64,000 bases of DNA, taken from positions 1-64,000 of the forward strand of contig NZ_BTVP01000018.1 of the NCBI RefSeq assembly GCF_045863935.1. Direction: 5' to 3'. This document shows positions 25,084 to 33,577 of the stretch, piece by piece. The DNA comes from Parvibaculum sp045863935. GTDB taxonomy: Bacteria > Pseudomonadota > Alphaproteobacteria > Parvibaculales > Parvibaculaceae. A program made the position numbers and the translations under genes. Below the pieces are notes generated by a model that made no database searches, had not been told where the DNA came from, and worked only from the letters and a program-made list of their open reading frames with translations. Each line of letters begins with the position of its first letter. Within the stretch, counting starts at the first letter, position 1.

Positions 25084-26157
25084 ATGAAGCAGTTTCGCAT
25101 GCCCCGACCCAAAATCGGCATCGCACTGGGCGCCGGCGTGGCGCGAGGATGGACGCATATCGGCGTCCTGAAAGCGCTGACGCGCGCCGGCATCGATGCC
25201 GACATCGTCGCAGGCACATCCATCGGCGCGCTTGTCGGCGGCTGCCATGTGGCGGGCAAGCTCGATCCGCTGGAAGAGTTTGCGCGCTCGCTGACGCGCA
25301 GGCGGATGCTCTCCCTGCTCGATTTCCGCTTCCGCTCCTCCGGCCTCATCGGCGACGCGAAGCTCGCCGAGCTGATGCGTGATCATCTGTCGGACATCGT
25401 CATTGAGAATATGGGAAAGCGTTTCGTCAGCGTCGCGACCGAGCTCACCACCGGCCACGAACTCTGGCTTCACCACGGCAATCTCATTCAGGCGATCCGC
25501 GCGTCCTATGCGCTGCCCGGCGTCTTCGCGCCCATCGCCGTCGATGGCCGCTGGCTCATCGACGGTGCGCTCGTGAACCCGGTGCCCGTGTCGGTCGCCC
25601 GTGCGCTTGGTGCCCGCGTTGTCATCGCCGTCAACCTGAACAACGATCCCTTCGACCCGGCCGCCCGCCGCCGCGCCCACGAGGCCGCCTTCCCCGGCTA
25701 CATCCGCGCTTCCGCGCCCATCTCCCCCGAGGACGCCATCCTCCGCGAACTGGAAGAGCAGATCGAGGAAGAGGAGGAGGAAGAGGAAGAAGCCGAGATC
25801 GAAACCGAAATGCTGGAAGGCGCCGCTTCACCCGCCGTCGCCGAGCGCATTCGCAAGAGCCTCCGGAACCTCCGCTGGAAGCGCTCGCCCGAACAGGAAC
25901 TCATGCGCCGCGTCATCGGCGGCAAGCGGCGCGAGCCCGGCATCGCCAGCGTCATGCTCGCTTCGCTGAACATCGTTCAGGACCGCCTTGCCCGCATGCG
26001 CATGGCAGGCGACCCGCCGGACATCATGATCGCGCCGATGGTCGGCCATCTGAGCCTGCTCGATTTCGATCATGCGGACGAGTTGATCCGTCTCGGGGAA
26101 GAGGCCGCCGAAGAGGCGATCCCCCAGATCCACGAAATCGTCGAGATCATGTCCTGA
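25084..26157 (+). CDS. Patatin-like phospholipase (RssA type)
   Basis: 357 aa. The oxyanion loop is IGIALGAGVARGWTHIG, the nucleophile elbow AGTSIGALVGG and the catalytic Asp motif LIDGALVNPVPVS. The C-terminal third contains a long Glu run around residues 222-237 and then MLASLNIVQDRLARMRMAGDPPDIMIAP, typical of the bacterial group. Hydrolyses acyl esters of lipids; cytoplasmic or membrane-associated. Follows hisI, as in related genomes. Start may be 25084 or the Met at 25099. Confidence 0.9.
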   Translation: MKQFRMPRPKIGIALGAGVARGWTHIGVLKALTRAGIDADIVAGTSIGALVGGCHVAGKLDPLEEFARSLTRRRMLSLLDFRFRSSGLIGDAKLAELMRDHLSDIVIENMGKRFVSVATELTTGHELWLHHGNLIQAIRASYALPGVFAPIAVDGRWLIDGALVNPVPVSVARALGARVVIAVNLNNDPFDPAARRRAHEAAFPGYIRASAPISPEDAILRELEEQIEEEEEEEEEAEIETEMLEGAASPAVAERIRKSLRNLRWKRSPEQELMRRVIGGKRREPGIASVMLASLNIVQDRLARMRMAGDPPDIMIAPMVGHLSLLDFDHADELIRLGEEAAEEAIPQIHEIVEIMS

Positions 26158-26215
26158 CGCTTCGAGCTTCTTCCGTAAACGGAGGAAAGGAACGAACGTC
26201 CCGTCGAGGTCTCCC

Positions 26216-26860
26216 TCAGCCGGTTGCAAATTTCGCCAGCGAGGCACCCGGGGCGTAGAGGCCGACCGGATGGATCGCGAAGGGAACGAAGCCCGGCAGC
26301 GCCTCGATCCGCTCAAGCCAGGCCCGGACATGCGCATAGTCGCCGAGCGCGACATTGCCCTCGGGTGCGCGTGCGACGTAGCTGTAGAGCGCGATATCGG
26401 CGATTGTCGGACGATCGGCGGCGAGCCAGCCCGATTGCGCGAGTTCCGCATCCATCAAACCCAGCAGCGCATGTGCGCGAGCGATGGCGGCATCGGCGTC
26501 GATCTTCGCGCCGAACAAGGTGACGAGTCTGGCGCTGGCCGGACCCTGGGCAAGCTGGCCCGCGGCGACCGAGAGCCAGCGCTGTACGCGCGCCGCGCCA
26601 AGGGCATCCTCCGGATACCAGTCCGTGCGGCCGAACTTCCTGGCGAGATAGACGAGGATTGCATTGGAATCGGCAATCGCCACGCCATCGTCCTCCAGCA
26701 CGGGAACCTGCCCGAAGGCGTTCATCTTCAGAAAGTCGGCGCTCTTGTGCTGACGCGCCGCAAGGTCGACTTCGATGAGATCGAACGCGGCGCCGATGAG
26801 CGACAGGAATAGCCGCACGCGGTGCGAATGCCCGGACTTGGGGCTGTAGTAGAGCTTCAT
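26216..26860 (-). CDS. Glutathione S-transferase
   Basis: 214 aa. N-terminal thioredoxin-like domain MKLYYSPKSGHSHRVRLFLS (Ser/Tyr region), FGQVPVLEDDGVAIADSNAILVYLARKF for the glutathione gamma-Glu site, and an all-helical C-terminal domain with RPTIADIALYSYVA. ATG 26860 has AGGAG 7 nt upstream and overlaps the tetR-type stop by 4 nt. Conjugates glutathione to electrophiles; co-regulation with the divergent genes is likely. Confidence 0.9.
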   Translation of the reverse strand: MKLYYSPKSGHSHRVRLFLSLIGAAFDLIEVDLAARQHKSADFLKMNAFGQVPVLEDDGVAIADSNAILVYLARKFGRTDWYPEDALGAARVQRWLSVAAGQLAQGPASARLVTLFGAKIDADAAIARAHALLGLMDAELAQSGWLAADRPTIADIALYSYVARAPEGNVALGDYAHVRAWLERIEALPGFVPFAIHPVGLYAPGASLAKFATG

Positions 26861-27438
26861 GCGCATTCTCCTTTGTCTGAAAGCAGTTCGTCGGGAAGCG
26901 CATCGAGCGTCTTCCGGAAAGGTTCGGTCGACCCCAGCCCTCGGGACAGCACCAGGCTGCCCTGAATGAGCGCCACGCCGCGCTCCGCGCGGTCGCGCGC
27001 GACATCGGCGGGGCAGCCCGTCTCTGAGATGACGCCGGCCAGCGTCCCGACAAAGACCTCGAACATCTGACGGATCGCCGCCACGAACGGGCCCGACTTG
27101 CCGATGGGCGCCGAAAGCATGTTGAGCAGGCAGGCCTGCTCGCCGCCGCGGTAGAAGCAGTCGAGTTCGCGCGCCATTGCCGCGATGCGTTCTCGCGGCG
27201 AGCCCTCGCCCGCCAGCGGCTCGAGCACATGGGCGGTGAGCCAGCGGCCCGCCTCCTGAAGAACCTCGAGACCCATCTGTTCCTTCCCGCCGGGAAAGCG
27301 GTGGTAGAGGCTCGCCCTCTTCAGGCCGGCCGCTTCCGACAGCATTGCGAGCGATGCGCCCTCATAGCCGGCATCGCGAAATGTCGCGCCCAGGCGCTCC
27401 AGCAATGCCTCGTTTCCAATCAGCGCCTTGCGGGCCAT
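26857..27438 (-). CDS. TetR/AcrR-family regulator
   Basis: 193 aa. N-terminal HTH: LGATFRDAGYEGASLAMLSEAAGLKRASLYHRFPGGKEQM; the C-terminal ligand domain resembles the TetR_C group with AMARELDCFYRGGEQACLLNML, which contains a Cys that could sense electrophiles. Starts at ATG 27438 after GGAG. Two palindromes with the pattern ACCGN6CGGT lie in the divergent region, so it probably represses itself with gst and the dsrE-type gene. Confidence 0.9.
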   Translation of the reverse strand: MARKALIGNEALLERLGATFRDAGYEGASLAMLSEAAGLKRASLYHRFPGGKEQMGLEVLQEAGRWLTAHVLEPLAGEGSPRERIAAMARELDCFYRGGEQACLLNMLSAPIGKSGPFVAAIRQMFEVFVGTLAGVISETGCPADVARDRAERGVALIQGSLVLSRGLGSTEPFRKTLDALPDELLSDKGECA

Positions 27439-27456
27439 GGCCAAATCTCCATATTT

Positions 27457-27470
27457 ACCGAATGATCGGT
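27457..27470. promoter_or_regulatory. TetR operator 1
   Basis: ACCGAATGATCGGT, arms ACCG and CGGT, immediately upstream of the tetR-type gene. Same symmetry and spacing as the site at 27513-27528. Confidence 0.6.
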
Positions 27471-27512
27471 TTAATATCTTGACGTCCGTCTGTCTAGCCT
27501 CTATTTCATTTT

Positions 27513-27528
27513 TACCGTTCGTTCGGTA
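27513..27528. promoter_or_regulatory. TetR operator 2
   Basis: TACCGTTCGTTCGGTA, arms TACCG and CGGTA around a 6-bp centre, about 30 bp upstream of the dsrE-type start. The typical palindromic class of TetR-family operators. Confidence 0.6.
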
Positions 27529-27556
27529 TTTTTATAACCTCAAATGGAATCCCCTC

Positions 27557-27934
27557 ATGAGCAAGACCGCCATCATCATCTACTCCGATCCCAAGTCGGG
27601 GTCCGAGGAGGCCCTGGGCCGCCTCTTCAACGGCCTGTTCCTCGCTTACGAACTCAGGGAAAAGAAGCGGGACGTCGCCCTCATCTTCCAGGGCGCTGGC
27701 ACGCGCTGGCCGGCGGACCTCGCCAGGGCCGATCATCCGGCCCATGGGCTTTACGAGGCGGTCAAGGACGTCGTGGCCGGCGTCTGCGGCGGTTGCGCGG
27801 ATGTCTTCGGCGCCACCGAGGACGTGCGGAAGACCGGCCTCAAGCTCGACTACGAGAAGGCGATTCCCGGAACCCCCGGCGTGCTCGACGTCTCGAGCTA
27901 CATCGACCAGGGCTACAGCGTGATCAATTTCTGA
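27557..27934 (+). CDS. DsrE-like protein
   Basis: 125 aa. Rossmann-like DsrE/YchN fold: TAIIIYSDPKSGSEEALGRLFNGL at the N-terminus, VALIFQGAGTRWPADL, a Cys-rich CGGCADVFG loop and a C-terminal GYSVINF. Members handle sulfur or act in redox relays; the CxxC in CGGCA could be redox-active. Divergent from tetR-gst and followed by a PNPOx-fold gene. Confidence 0.8.
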   Translation: MSKTAIIIYSDPKSGSEEALGRLFNGLFLAYELREKKRDVALIFQGAGTRWPADLARADHPAHGLYEAVKDVVAGVCGGCADVFGATEDVRKTGLKLDYEKAIPGTPGVLDVSSYIDQGYSVINF

Positions 27935-28002
27935 TTTTCCCGTCCGGTGTCCGCCCGCCCCAGGGGCGGGCACCGGCCCCCCTGTCTTGGAGTAGATCGA
28001 GC

Positions 28003-28617
28003 ATGAACAGCGAACGTCCCTCGAGCGATATCGCCTTCACCGACACGGTGAAGCAGCTTCAAACCCGCAACGGCTCGCGCGATGCCTATGCCGGCATGGA
28101 GGCACGCGGCGGCTGGTCCGACCGCATCACGCCCCCCTTGGCGGACTTCATCGCCCGGCAGAACAGCTTCTACCTCGCGACCGTCAATGCGGAAGGGCAA
28201 CCCTATATCCAGCATCGTGGTGGACCGCGCGGCTTCCTCAAGCCGATCGACGAGCACACGCTCGCAATGGCGGATTTCAGGGGCAACCGGCAGTTCATCT
28301 CGCAGGGCAACCTGCTCGAAAGCGGCAAGGCCTTCATCTTCCTGATGGACTATGCCAACCGCCGCCGCATCAAGATCTGGGGTGAGGCTCGGATGGTCGA
28401 GGGCGACGATGCCCTGCTGCAGGCCGTCATGCCCGAGGGCTATGCCGCTGTGCCCGAGCGCCTGCTCCTGTTCAGGGTTTCCGCCTGGGATCCCAATTGC
28501 CCCCAGCACATCCCGCGCAAGATCGATGCCGATGAAGTCGATTCCATGCTGGCCGAACGGGACCGGGAAATCGCCGAGCTCAAGGCGCAGATCGAACGGC
28601 TGAGGCAGGGAGTTTGA
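28003..28617 (+). CDS. Pyridoxamine-5'-phosphate-oxidase-fold protein
   Basis: 204 aa split-barrel flavin-binding fold: ITPPLADFIARQNSFYLATVNAEGQPYIQHRGGPRGFL, LAMADFRGNRQFISQGNL and WGEARMVEG, then DPNCPQHIPRK. A C-terminal helix (ERDREIAELKAQIERL) may form a coiled coil. This subgroup (MSMEG_6519-like) is of unknown substrate, using FMN or F420-type cofactors. Follows the dsrE-like gene by 68 nt and is likely in the same TetR regulon. Confidence 0.85.
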   Translation: MNSERPSSDIAFTDTVKQLQTRNGSRDAYAGMEARGGWSDRITPPLADFIARQNSFYLATVNAEGQPYIQHRGGPRGFLKPIDEHTLAMADFRGNRQFISQGNLLESGKAFIFLMDYANRRRIKIWGEARMVEGDDALLQAVMPEGYAAVPERLLLFRVSAWDPNCPQHIPRKIDADEVDSMLAERDREIAELKAQIERLRQGV

Positions 28618-28654
28618 GGATGCGGAAACGTTTCCGGAGAAACGGGTCCAGCCG

Positions 28655-29083
28655 TCACCCGTTGGCGATGTAAAGGCGCATCGCTTCAGTTTCCATGACG
28701 GTCTCGGCGATGCGATGCTTCACCACGTCGCCGATGGAGACGATACCGGCGAGTTCGCCGTTCTCGATCACCGGCAGATGGCGGAAGCGGCCCATCGTCA
28801 TCGAGTCCATCAACTCGTCGACGGAGTCGTTGAGGCTGCAGGTGACGACGCGCGAGGTCATCACGTCGCGCACCGGCGCATTGAGCGCATTGCCGCCACC
28901 GCTCGCAACCGCTTTCACGATGTCGCGTTCGGACACGATGCCCATGACCTTCTTGTCCTGCATCACCACCGCGGCGCCGATCCGGCGCTCCGTCAGCAGC
29001 ACGGCAACATCGCGAAGCGTCGTGTCGGGGCTCACGCTCGTGACATCCGAACCCTTGGCCTTCAGGATGGTGGCGACATTCAT
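28655..29083 (-). CDS. CBS-domain-pair protein
   Basis: 142 aa made of two CBS domains and nothing else: VSPDTTLRDVAVLLTERRIGAAVVMQDKKVMGIVSERDIVKAV and VTCSLNDSVDELMDSMTMGRFRHLPVIENGELAGIVSIGDVVK. Such proteins bind adenine nucleotides and act as energy sensors. ATG 29083 follows GGAGG by 6 nt; the open frame further upstream does not look coding. Confidence 0.93.
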   Translation of the reverse strand: MNVATILKAKGSDVTSVSPDTTLRDVAVLLTERRIGAAVVMQDKKVMGIVSERDIVKAVASGGGNALNAPVRDVMTSRVVTCSLNDSVDELMDSMTMGRFRHLPVIENGELAGIVSIGDVVKHRIAETVMETEAMRLYIANG

Positions 29084-29348
29084 GGCGTTCCTCCGCATGT
29101 TGGACCCGGCAGGCCCCACCGCTGCGGTCCCTCCCCGCACCGGCTTTCCCTCAAGAATGATGCGGCATTCCGTCGCGTCCGACAAGAAGATACATGCAAA
29201 TCGCAGGAATCTGCCGTTTCCGAAGGAGCCTTCGGGACCGGCTTTGACTTCCCCCTCCGCCGCCGGATAATCGGGCTCTGCCTTTGTTGAGTCCCGCGAT
29301 CCGACGGCCCTCCCCTTGCCCCAAATAAAGAGAAGAAGCGGCTCACCC

Positions 29349-30638
29349 ATGTGGCAACGCGCCTATCTCCACCGCCTGAAACGCGACATCGACCTCTGGA
29401 TCGAGCGCGGCTGGGTCACGCCCGCAAGCGCCGAGGCGATCCTGAAATCGGCGGAGGACCGTCCCTCTGTGCGGCGCATGCCCGCCATCCTCGCAATGCT
29501 CGGCGCGGTGTTGATCGGTTTCGCGGTGATGAGCTTCGTCGCCGCCAACTGGGCGGAGATTCCGAAACTCGTCAAACTCGTCATGATCTTCGGCGCCATG
29601 TGGGCAGCATGGATCGCCGCCATTCCGCTTGAGCGCCGCGGCCATCCCGCTTTCGCGCAGGCCGCCGTCCTGATCGGCCTCGGCCTCTTCGGCGGCGGGA
29701 TCATGCTCATCGCGCAGATCTATCACATCGTCACGGACGATCCGGGCGGCGTCCTTGCCTGGTGCATCGCTTCGCTCGCAGCGGCATGGCTTCTCCCATC
29801 CCGTCCCGCCCTCGCGCTCGGCATCCTCCTCGCCATTGTCTGGACCGGCTTCACCCTGAGCCTTGAAGAGACCACGCCGCATTGGGCCTTCTGGTTGCCA
29901 TGGGCCGCCGCCTTCGCGCTTTCGCTCCGCCTGTCATGGATGCCCGGCTTCCACCTCGCGCTCATAGCGGGCTTCATCTGGCAGGCGATCTGGGGCCCTT
30001 CCATCGGGGAGAGTTTCCGCATCGACCCTGCCTGGCTCGCGCTCTTCTATCTCCTCGAAGCCCTCGCCATCTGGCTCGCGGCGCTCTTTATGTCGGGCCG
30101 CGCGCCGCGCTTTGCCACCGCCGCTGCGGCCTATGCCATCGTCATCGCCTTCGCCCTCTTCTGGGTCTGGCAGTTGAGCCCCGACCGCGCGCTCGGCGAA
30201 AATGCCATCCTCTATTCGCCCCTGCTTCTCGCCATGCTGGGGATCGTCGCGGTGCTTGCGGTTCTCGATGTCGCGCGCGGCCTGCTGGAGCTGCGCCACG
30301 CGGCCGGCATCGCCGTCCTCGCGCTCGCCTCGCTCGCCTACCCCATGCTCGACAGCGCCGCGCCCGAGCTCGTGCCCTGGGTCTATGCCGCGCTCTTCCT
30401 CGCGCTCGCCGCCTGGCTTGTTTCCTATGGCGCGGCACATGAGTTCCGTTTCGCCGTCAATTTCGGCTTTGTCGCCTTCGGCGCGGAAGTTCTCTACCTC
30501 TACTTCGAGACACTGAACACGCTGCTCGACACCGCGCTCTTCTTCGCGCTCGGCGGCGTGCTGCTCATCGCCGGTGCTCTCGTCATGGAGCGCATGCGCC
30601 GCCGTCTTGTCGCGACTGTCGAAGGAGACGCAGCATGA
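29349..30638 (+). CDS. DUF2157 multi-pass membrane protein
   Basis: 429 aa. A short soluble N-terminus (LHRLKRDIDLWIERGWVTPASAEAIL) precedes about 12 hydrophobic segments starting with MPAILAMLGAVLIGFAVMSFVAANW and LGLFGGGIMLIAQIYHI, the DUF2157 signature. Role unknown. It overlaps the next gene by 4 nt, the standard DUF2157-GDYXXLXY pair, so both products probably work together at the inner membrane. Confidence 0.9.
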   Translation: MWQRAYLHRLKRDIDLWIERGWVTPASAEAILKSAEDRPSVRRMPAILAMLGAVLIGFAVMSFVAANWAEIPKLVKLVMIFGAMWAAWIAAIPLERRGHPAFAQAAVLIGLGLFGGGIMLIAQIYHIVTDDPGGVLAWCIASLAAAWLLPSRPALALGILLAIVWTGFTLSLEETTPHWAFWLPWAAAFALSLRLSWMPGFHLALIAGFIWQAIWGPSIGESFRIDPAWLALFYLLEALAIWLAALFMSGRAPRFATAAAAYAIVIAFALFWVWQLSPDRALGENAILYSPLLLAMLGIVAVLAVLDVARGLLELRHAAGIAVLALASLAYPMLDSAAPELVPWVYAALFLALAAWLVSYGAAHEFRFAVNFGFVAFGAEVLYLYFETLNTLLDTALFFALGGVLLIAGALVMERMRRRLVATVEGDAA

Positions 30639-31240
30639 ACCGCTTCGCCCTCGCCGTCCTTGCTCTCGTCGTCGGCCAGTCGCTCTTCCTCGGCGCCATG
30701 GTCTGGGACCGCGTCTCGCTGCTCCGCTCCGAAAATGTCGTGACGCTCAAAACCGCCCCCGTCGATCCGCGCGACATCTTCCGCGGCGACTACGTCATCC
30801 TCACCTACGACATTGCTCAACTTCCGCTTGCCTATCTCGAAGGCGATAGCGACTTCACCTCCGGCGATACCGTTCTCGTCGAACTCGCACAGGAAAACGA
30901 AACATGGAAGGCCGTCTCCGTCTGGCATGAAGGCCACGAGGCCGCACCTGACGATCGGATAATTCGCGGACGGATTAGCTACATATCGCCGCCAGCAACG
31001 ACCGCATCTCCGGGAACCGAAGGGGATGTTCCCGCACCTCCATGCACCGACTGCTCTGTGTTGAACGTGAACTACGGCATCGAAAGCTATTTCGTTCCCG
31101 AGGGCCAAGGCCGCGAACTCGAAAACATCCGCAACGACGGCAAGCTCACCGTCGATGTCGCTCTCGGGAAGGACGGCACCCCCGCCATCAAGCAGCTCCG
31201 CATCGACGGTGAACCCGTCTACGAAGAACCGCTCTTCTGA
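30635..31240 (+). CDS. GDYXXLXY-domain protein
   Basis: 201 aa. One N-terminal membrane anchor (LAVLALVVGQSLFLGAMVW), then the periplasmic signature FRGDYVILTYDIAQLP. A CTDC pair occurs at residues ~138-141. Translationally coupled to the DUF2157 gene. Biochemical function unknown. Confidence 0.88.
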   Translation: MNRFALAVLALVVGQSLFLGAMVWDRVSLLRSENVVTLKTAPVDPRDIFRGDYVILTYDIAQLPLAYLEGDSDFTSGDTVLVELAQENETWKAVSVWHEGHEAAPDDRIIRGRISYISPPATTASPGTEGDVPAPPCTDCSVLNVNYGIESYFVPEGQGRELENIRNDGKLTVDVALGKDGTPAIKQLRIDGEPVYEEPLF

Positions 31241-31252
31241 GTCCCTCCGACA

Positions 31253-31353
31253 AGCGTCATTGCGAACGCACATCGGCGCGCGCAATTCCAGCATCGTGAC
31301 GTTTCAATGACAGTCGTGTGACACTTGCCGTGCTTTGTCCCCGCCCCCGGGGA
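31253..31353. other. Intergenic region with degenerate repeat and Pho-box-like site
   Basis: Between convergent genes. CGTCATTGCGAACGCA and GCGCAATTCCAGC resemble degenerate arms of the palindromic repeat family seen complete at 62988-63092. On the minus strand CTGTCAT and ACGTCAC at an 11-bp step (31296-31313) make a two-unit Pho-box-like site. No promoter follows it in either direction. Confidence 0.35.
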
Positions 31354-32787
31354 TTAATCGGCCCCGCGCCAGTTGCCATGAAAACCGAAGGGAACGCGCG
31401 TTGGAAGCTCGGCGCGGGCGATCGGGCCGCGCGAAATGTCTTCCGCGTCGAGCACCACGAAGTCGCTGATGTTCCGGTCCGTGTCGTAGACGAGCGACAC
31501 GAGATAGCCGTCGCCTTCGGCCGCATCCGCCTTGCTCGGCACGAAGACGGGCTCATGCACATATTTGCCGCTGCCCGGTTCCCACGCCTTGCGCGCGCCG
31601 GTCTGAAGATCGATGTGGACGAGCGTGTCGTAGGACGAACCCGGCCGCTCCTTCGGGCGCATCATCGCCGCGTAATAGCCATGGCGATAGCCATGTCCGG
31701 CGAAGCGTTCGTCGAAGCGCGGAAACTCGCCGCCGAGATCGGTGATCTGTTCTTCCGTATACGTATCGGAATTGCCGTCGAGATCGAACGTCCAACGCAC
31801 CAGCATTCCCTGCTCGTCCCTGAGGTCGAGCGGCGCCTTCGTGCCGTCCGCGCTCGGGAAAAGCGGCACGCGGCTGTACTTCATCATGTCCGCGATGACG
31901 CGCGTCTTCCCGCCCTCATGGGACGTATAGGCATTCATCGGATGATAGACGTAGCAGGGATCGCCCGTGAACCAGCGGATCGTGTCGACGCTCGCATCGC
32001 GCGCCATGATGCCGATATGCGTGCCCGCATCGGGGTCCCACGCGATCGTCGGCCCGCCCTTCATGATGCGCTCCACGTCGATCGTCGCTGGAAAGATCGG
32101 AAAGATCACGTGTTCGTCGGTCACGATGAAATCATGCACCATGCTCGCATAGGGCGTCGGGAACATGTCGGTCCGCATGAGTTTCCCGTCGCGGTCCACC
32201 ACCTGATAGGACATGACCGCGCTTCCCGGACCCGCCGCCATATAACCGAAGAAGTGCATCTCGCCCGTGCGCGGATCGAATTTCGGATGCGCCGTCATCG
32301 GCCCTTCATACTTGCCCTCGAAGGTCCATGAGCCGCGCGTGTCGAGCGTGTCGCCATCCATCGCGACCGGCGAATTGCCTTCGTCGAGCGCAAGCAGCTT
32401 GCCCGCATGCCAGACGATATTCGTGTTCGCGACATTGCGCTTGATGCTCTCCGCCCCCGCGACGCCCGCTTCGCCGAAGCCCGTCGGCACCAGCCGCTCG
32501 CCCGCCTTGCGCTGCGCCTCGTACTGCTCCGTGCGCACCCAGCGGTTGCGATAGCTCGCCTTGCCGTCTTCCACATGGATCGCATGCACCATGCCCTCGC
32601 CGAGGAACCAGTGATGTTTGTCACCGAATGGCGGAAACATCGGGTTCGGACCGTTGCGGTAAAGCGTTCCCGCGAGGTCGCGCGGCAATTCGCCTTCCGT
32701 GACCACGAGCTCGGGCGCATCGCACTCCGCCATCACCGGCGCAAAATTCGCTTGCAGGAAGGGGTTGTTCGGAAAGGGCTTCGACAT
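31354..32787 (-). CDS. Carotenoid cleavage oxygenase family protein
   Basis: 477 aa seven-bladed beta-propeller. Four Fe-ligand His are visible: His167 (GPMTAHPKFDPRTGEMHFFGY), His218 (ASMVHDFIVTDEHVIFP), His282 (CYVYHPMNAY) and His470 (FGFHGNW), as in carotenoid and lignostilbene dioxygenases. N-terminal GTLYRNGPNP and HWFLGEGMVHAIH are also typical. AGGAGG lies upstream of ATG 32787. Splits a double bond of carotenoids, stilbenes or similar; the substrate is unknown. Divergent from its likely TetR regulator. Confidence 0.92.
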   Translation of the reverse strand: MSKPFPNNPFLQANFAPVMAECDAPELVVTEGELPRDLAGTLYRNGPNPMFPPFGDKHHWFLGEGMVHAIHVEDGKASYRNRWVRTEQYEAQRKAGERLVPTGFGEAGVAGAESIKRNVANTNIVWHAGKLLALDEGNSPVAMDGDTLDTRGSWTFEGKYEGPMTAHPKFDPRTGEMHFFGYMAAGPGSAVMSYQVVDRDGKLMRTDMFPTPYASMVHDFIVTDEHVIFPIFPATIDVERIMKGGPTIAWDPDAGTHIGIMARDASVDTIRWFTGDPCYVYHPMNAYTSHEGGKTRVIADMMKYSRVPLFPSADGTKAPLDLRDEQGMLVRWTFDLDGNSDTYTEEQITDLGGEFPRFDERFAGHGYRHGYYAAMMRPKERPGSSYDTLVHIDLQTGARKAWEPGSGKYVHEPVFVPSKADAAEGDGYLVSLVYDTDRNISDFVVLDAEDISRGPIARAELPTRVPFGFHGNWRGAD

Positions 32788-32823
32788 CTCGGGTCCTCCT
32801 GGACGGCTTCGCCGCGCCATGTT

Positions 32824-32838
32824 TATAACAGTGTTATA
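32824..32838. promoter_or_regulatory. Palindromic operator shared by the oxygenase and tetR genes
   Basis: TATAACAGTGTTATA is a perfect 15-bp palindrome centred on G32831, between the divergent genes and directly upstream of the tetR-type promoter. Confidence 0.6.
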
Positions 32839-32840
32839 TT

Positions 32841-32849
32841 TGCTATAAT
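32841..32849 (+). promoter_or_regulatory. Extended -10 element for the TetR gene
   Basis: TGCTATAAT, a TGn extension followed by a perfect TATAAT, 45 bp before the ATG. The adjoining palindrome overlaps the -35 region, fitting repression. Confidence 0.55.
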
Positions 32850-32893
32850 GAAAGCGGCTGGACTTGTCGTCAAGCCTGTTCGATAGAAAGCGC

Positions 32894-33577
32894 ATGAGTA
32901 TGGGTACGGAAATGAGTGCCGCCGATGCGCGGCGCAGCGCCCAGCGCGAGGCGCTTCTGGACGCGGCGAGCGAAATGCTTGTCCATGGCGGCCCGGACGC
33001 CATTTCCCTGCGCAAGCTCGCAACCCGCGTGGGCACCTCCACCATGGCCGTCTACACGGCGTTCGGCGGCAAGGAAGGCCTGATAACGGCCCTCTTCGAC
33101 GAGGCCTATGACCGTCTCGCTGCGGCCGAGGAAGCGGTGCCGAAAAACCGCGAACCGCTGCGCCGCCTGCACGATCTGGCACTTGCTTATCGCAGCTTCG
33201 CGCTGAAGAACCCGTCCTACTACGCGCTGATGATCAGCTCGACGCTTCCCGTGCCGGCTGCGCTTCGCCACGGCGAAGCCGCGGACGGCAATCCGGCCGC
33301 CCGCAACGTCTCGGGCCACCGCTCCTATCGGATCATGCTCGAAGCGGTGACGGCCTGTATCGGGGAAGGAAGCCTTCCGGCCAATGTCGGGGCGGATGTT
33401 CTTGCCGATGCCCTGTGGGCGGTGGTCCATGGCCTGTGCAGCCTGGAACTCGCGGGCTTTCACGCGAGCGCGAAAGCCGCGGAGAAGCGCTTCAACGTAA
33501 CGACGGGAGCGATCCTCCGCGGATTGTTGACGCCCGAAGGGCGGAAAAAACTCGACAGCCTCAATCGGGATGAGTGA
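32894..33577 (+). CDS. TetR-family regulator
   Basis: 227 aa. HTH: LLDAASEMLVHGGPDAISLRKLATRVGTSTMAVYTAFGGKEGL; the C-terminal domain resembles the TetR_C WHG group (YYALMISSTLPVP, ALWAVVHGLCSLELAGF). ATG 32894 follows GAAAG; ATGs at 32900 and 32912 are alternatives. Probably represses the divergent carotenoid-oxygenase-like gene and itself. Its end overlaps the convergent DUF4389 gene by 17 nt. Confidence 0.9.
   Translation: MSMGTEMSAADARRSAQREALLDAASEMLVHGGPDAISLRKLATRVGTSTMAVYTAFGGKEGLITALFDEAYDRLAAAEEAVPKNREPLRRLHDLALAYRSFALKNPSYYALMISSTLPVPAALRHGEAADGNPAARNVSGHRSYRIMLEAVTACIGEGSLPANVGADVLADALWAVVHGLCSLELAGFHASAKAAEKRFNVTTGAILRGLLTPEGRKKLDSLNRDE

Noticed and set aside
27428..27556. N-terminal extension of the DsrE-like protein
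   Set aside because: The extension reads through both TetR operators; ATG 27557 fits the family's N-terminus.
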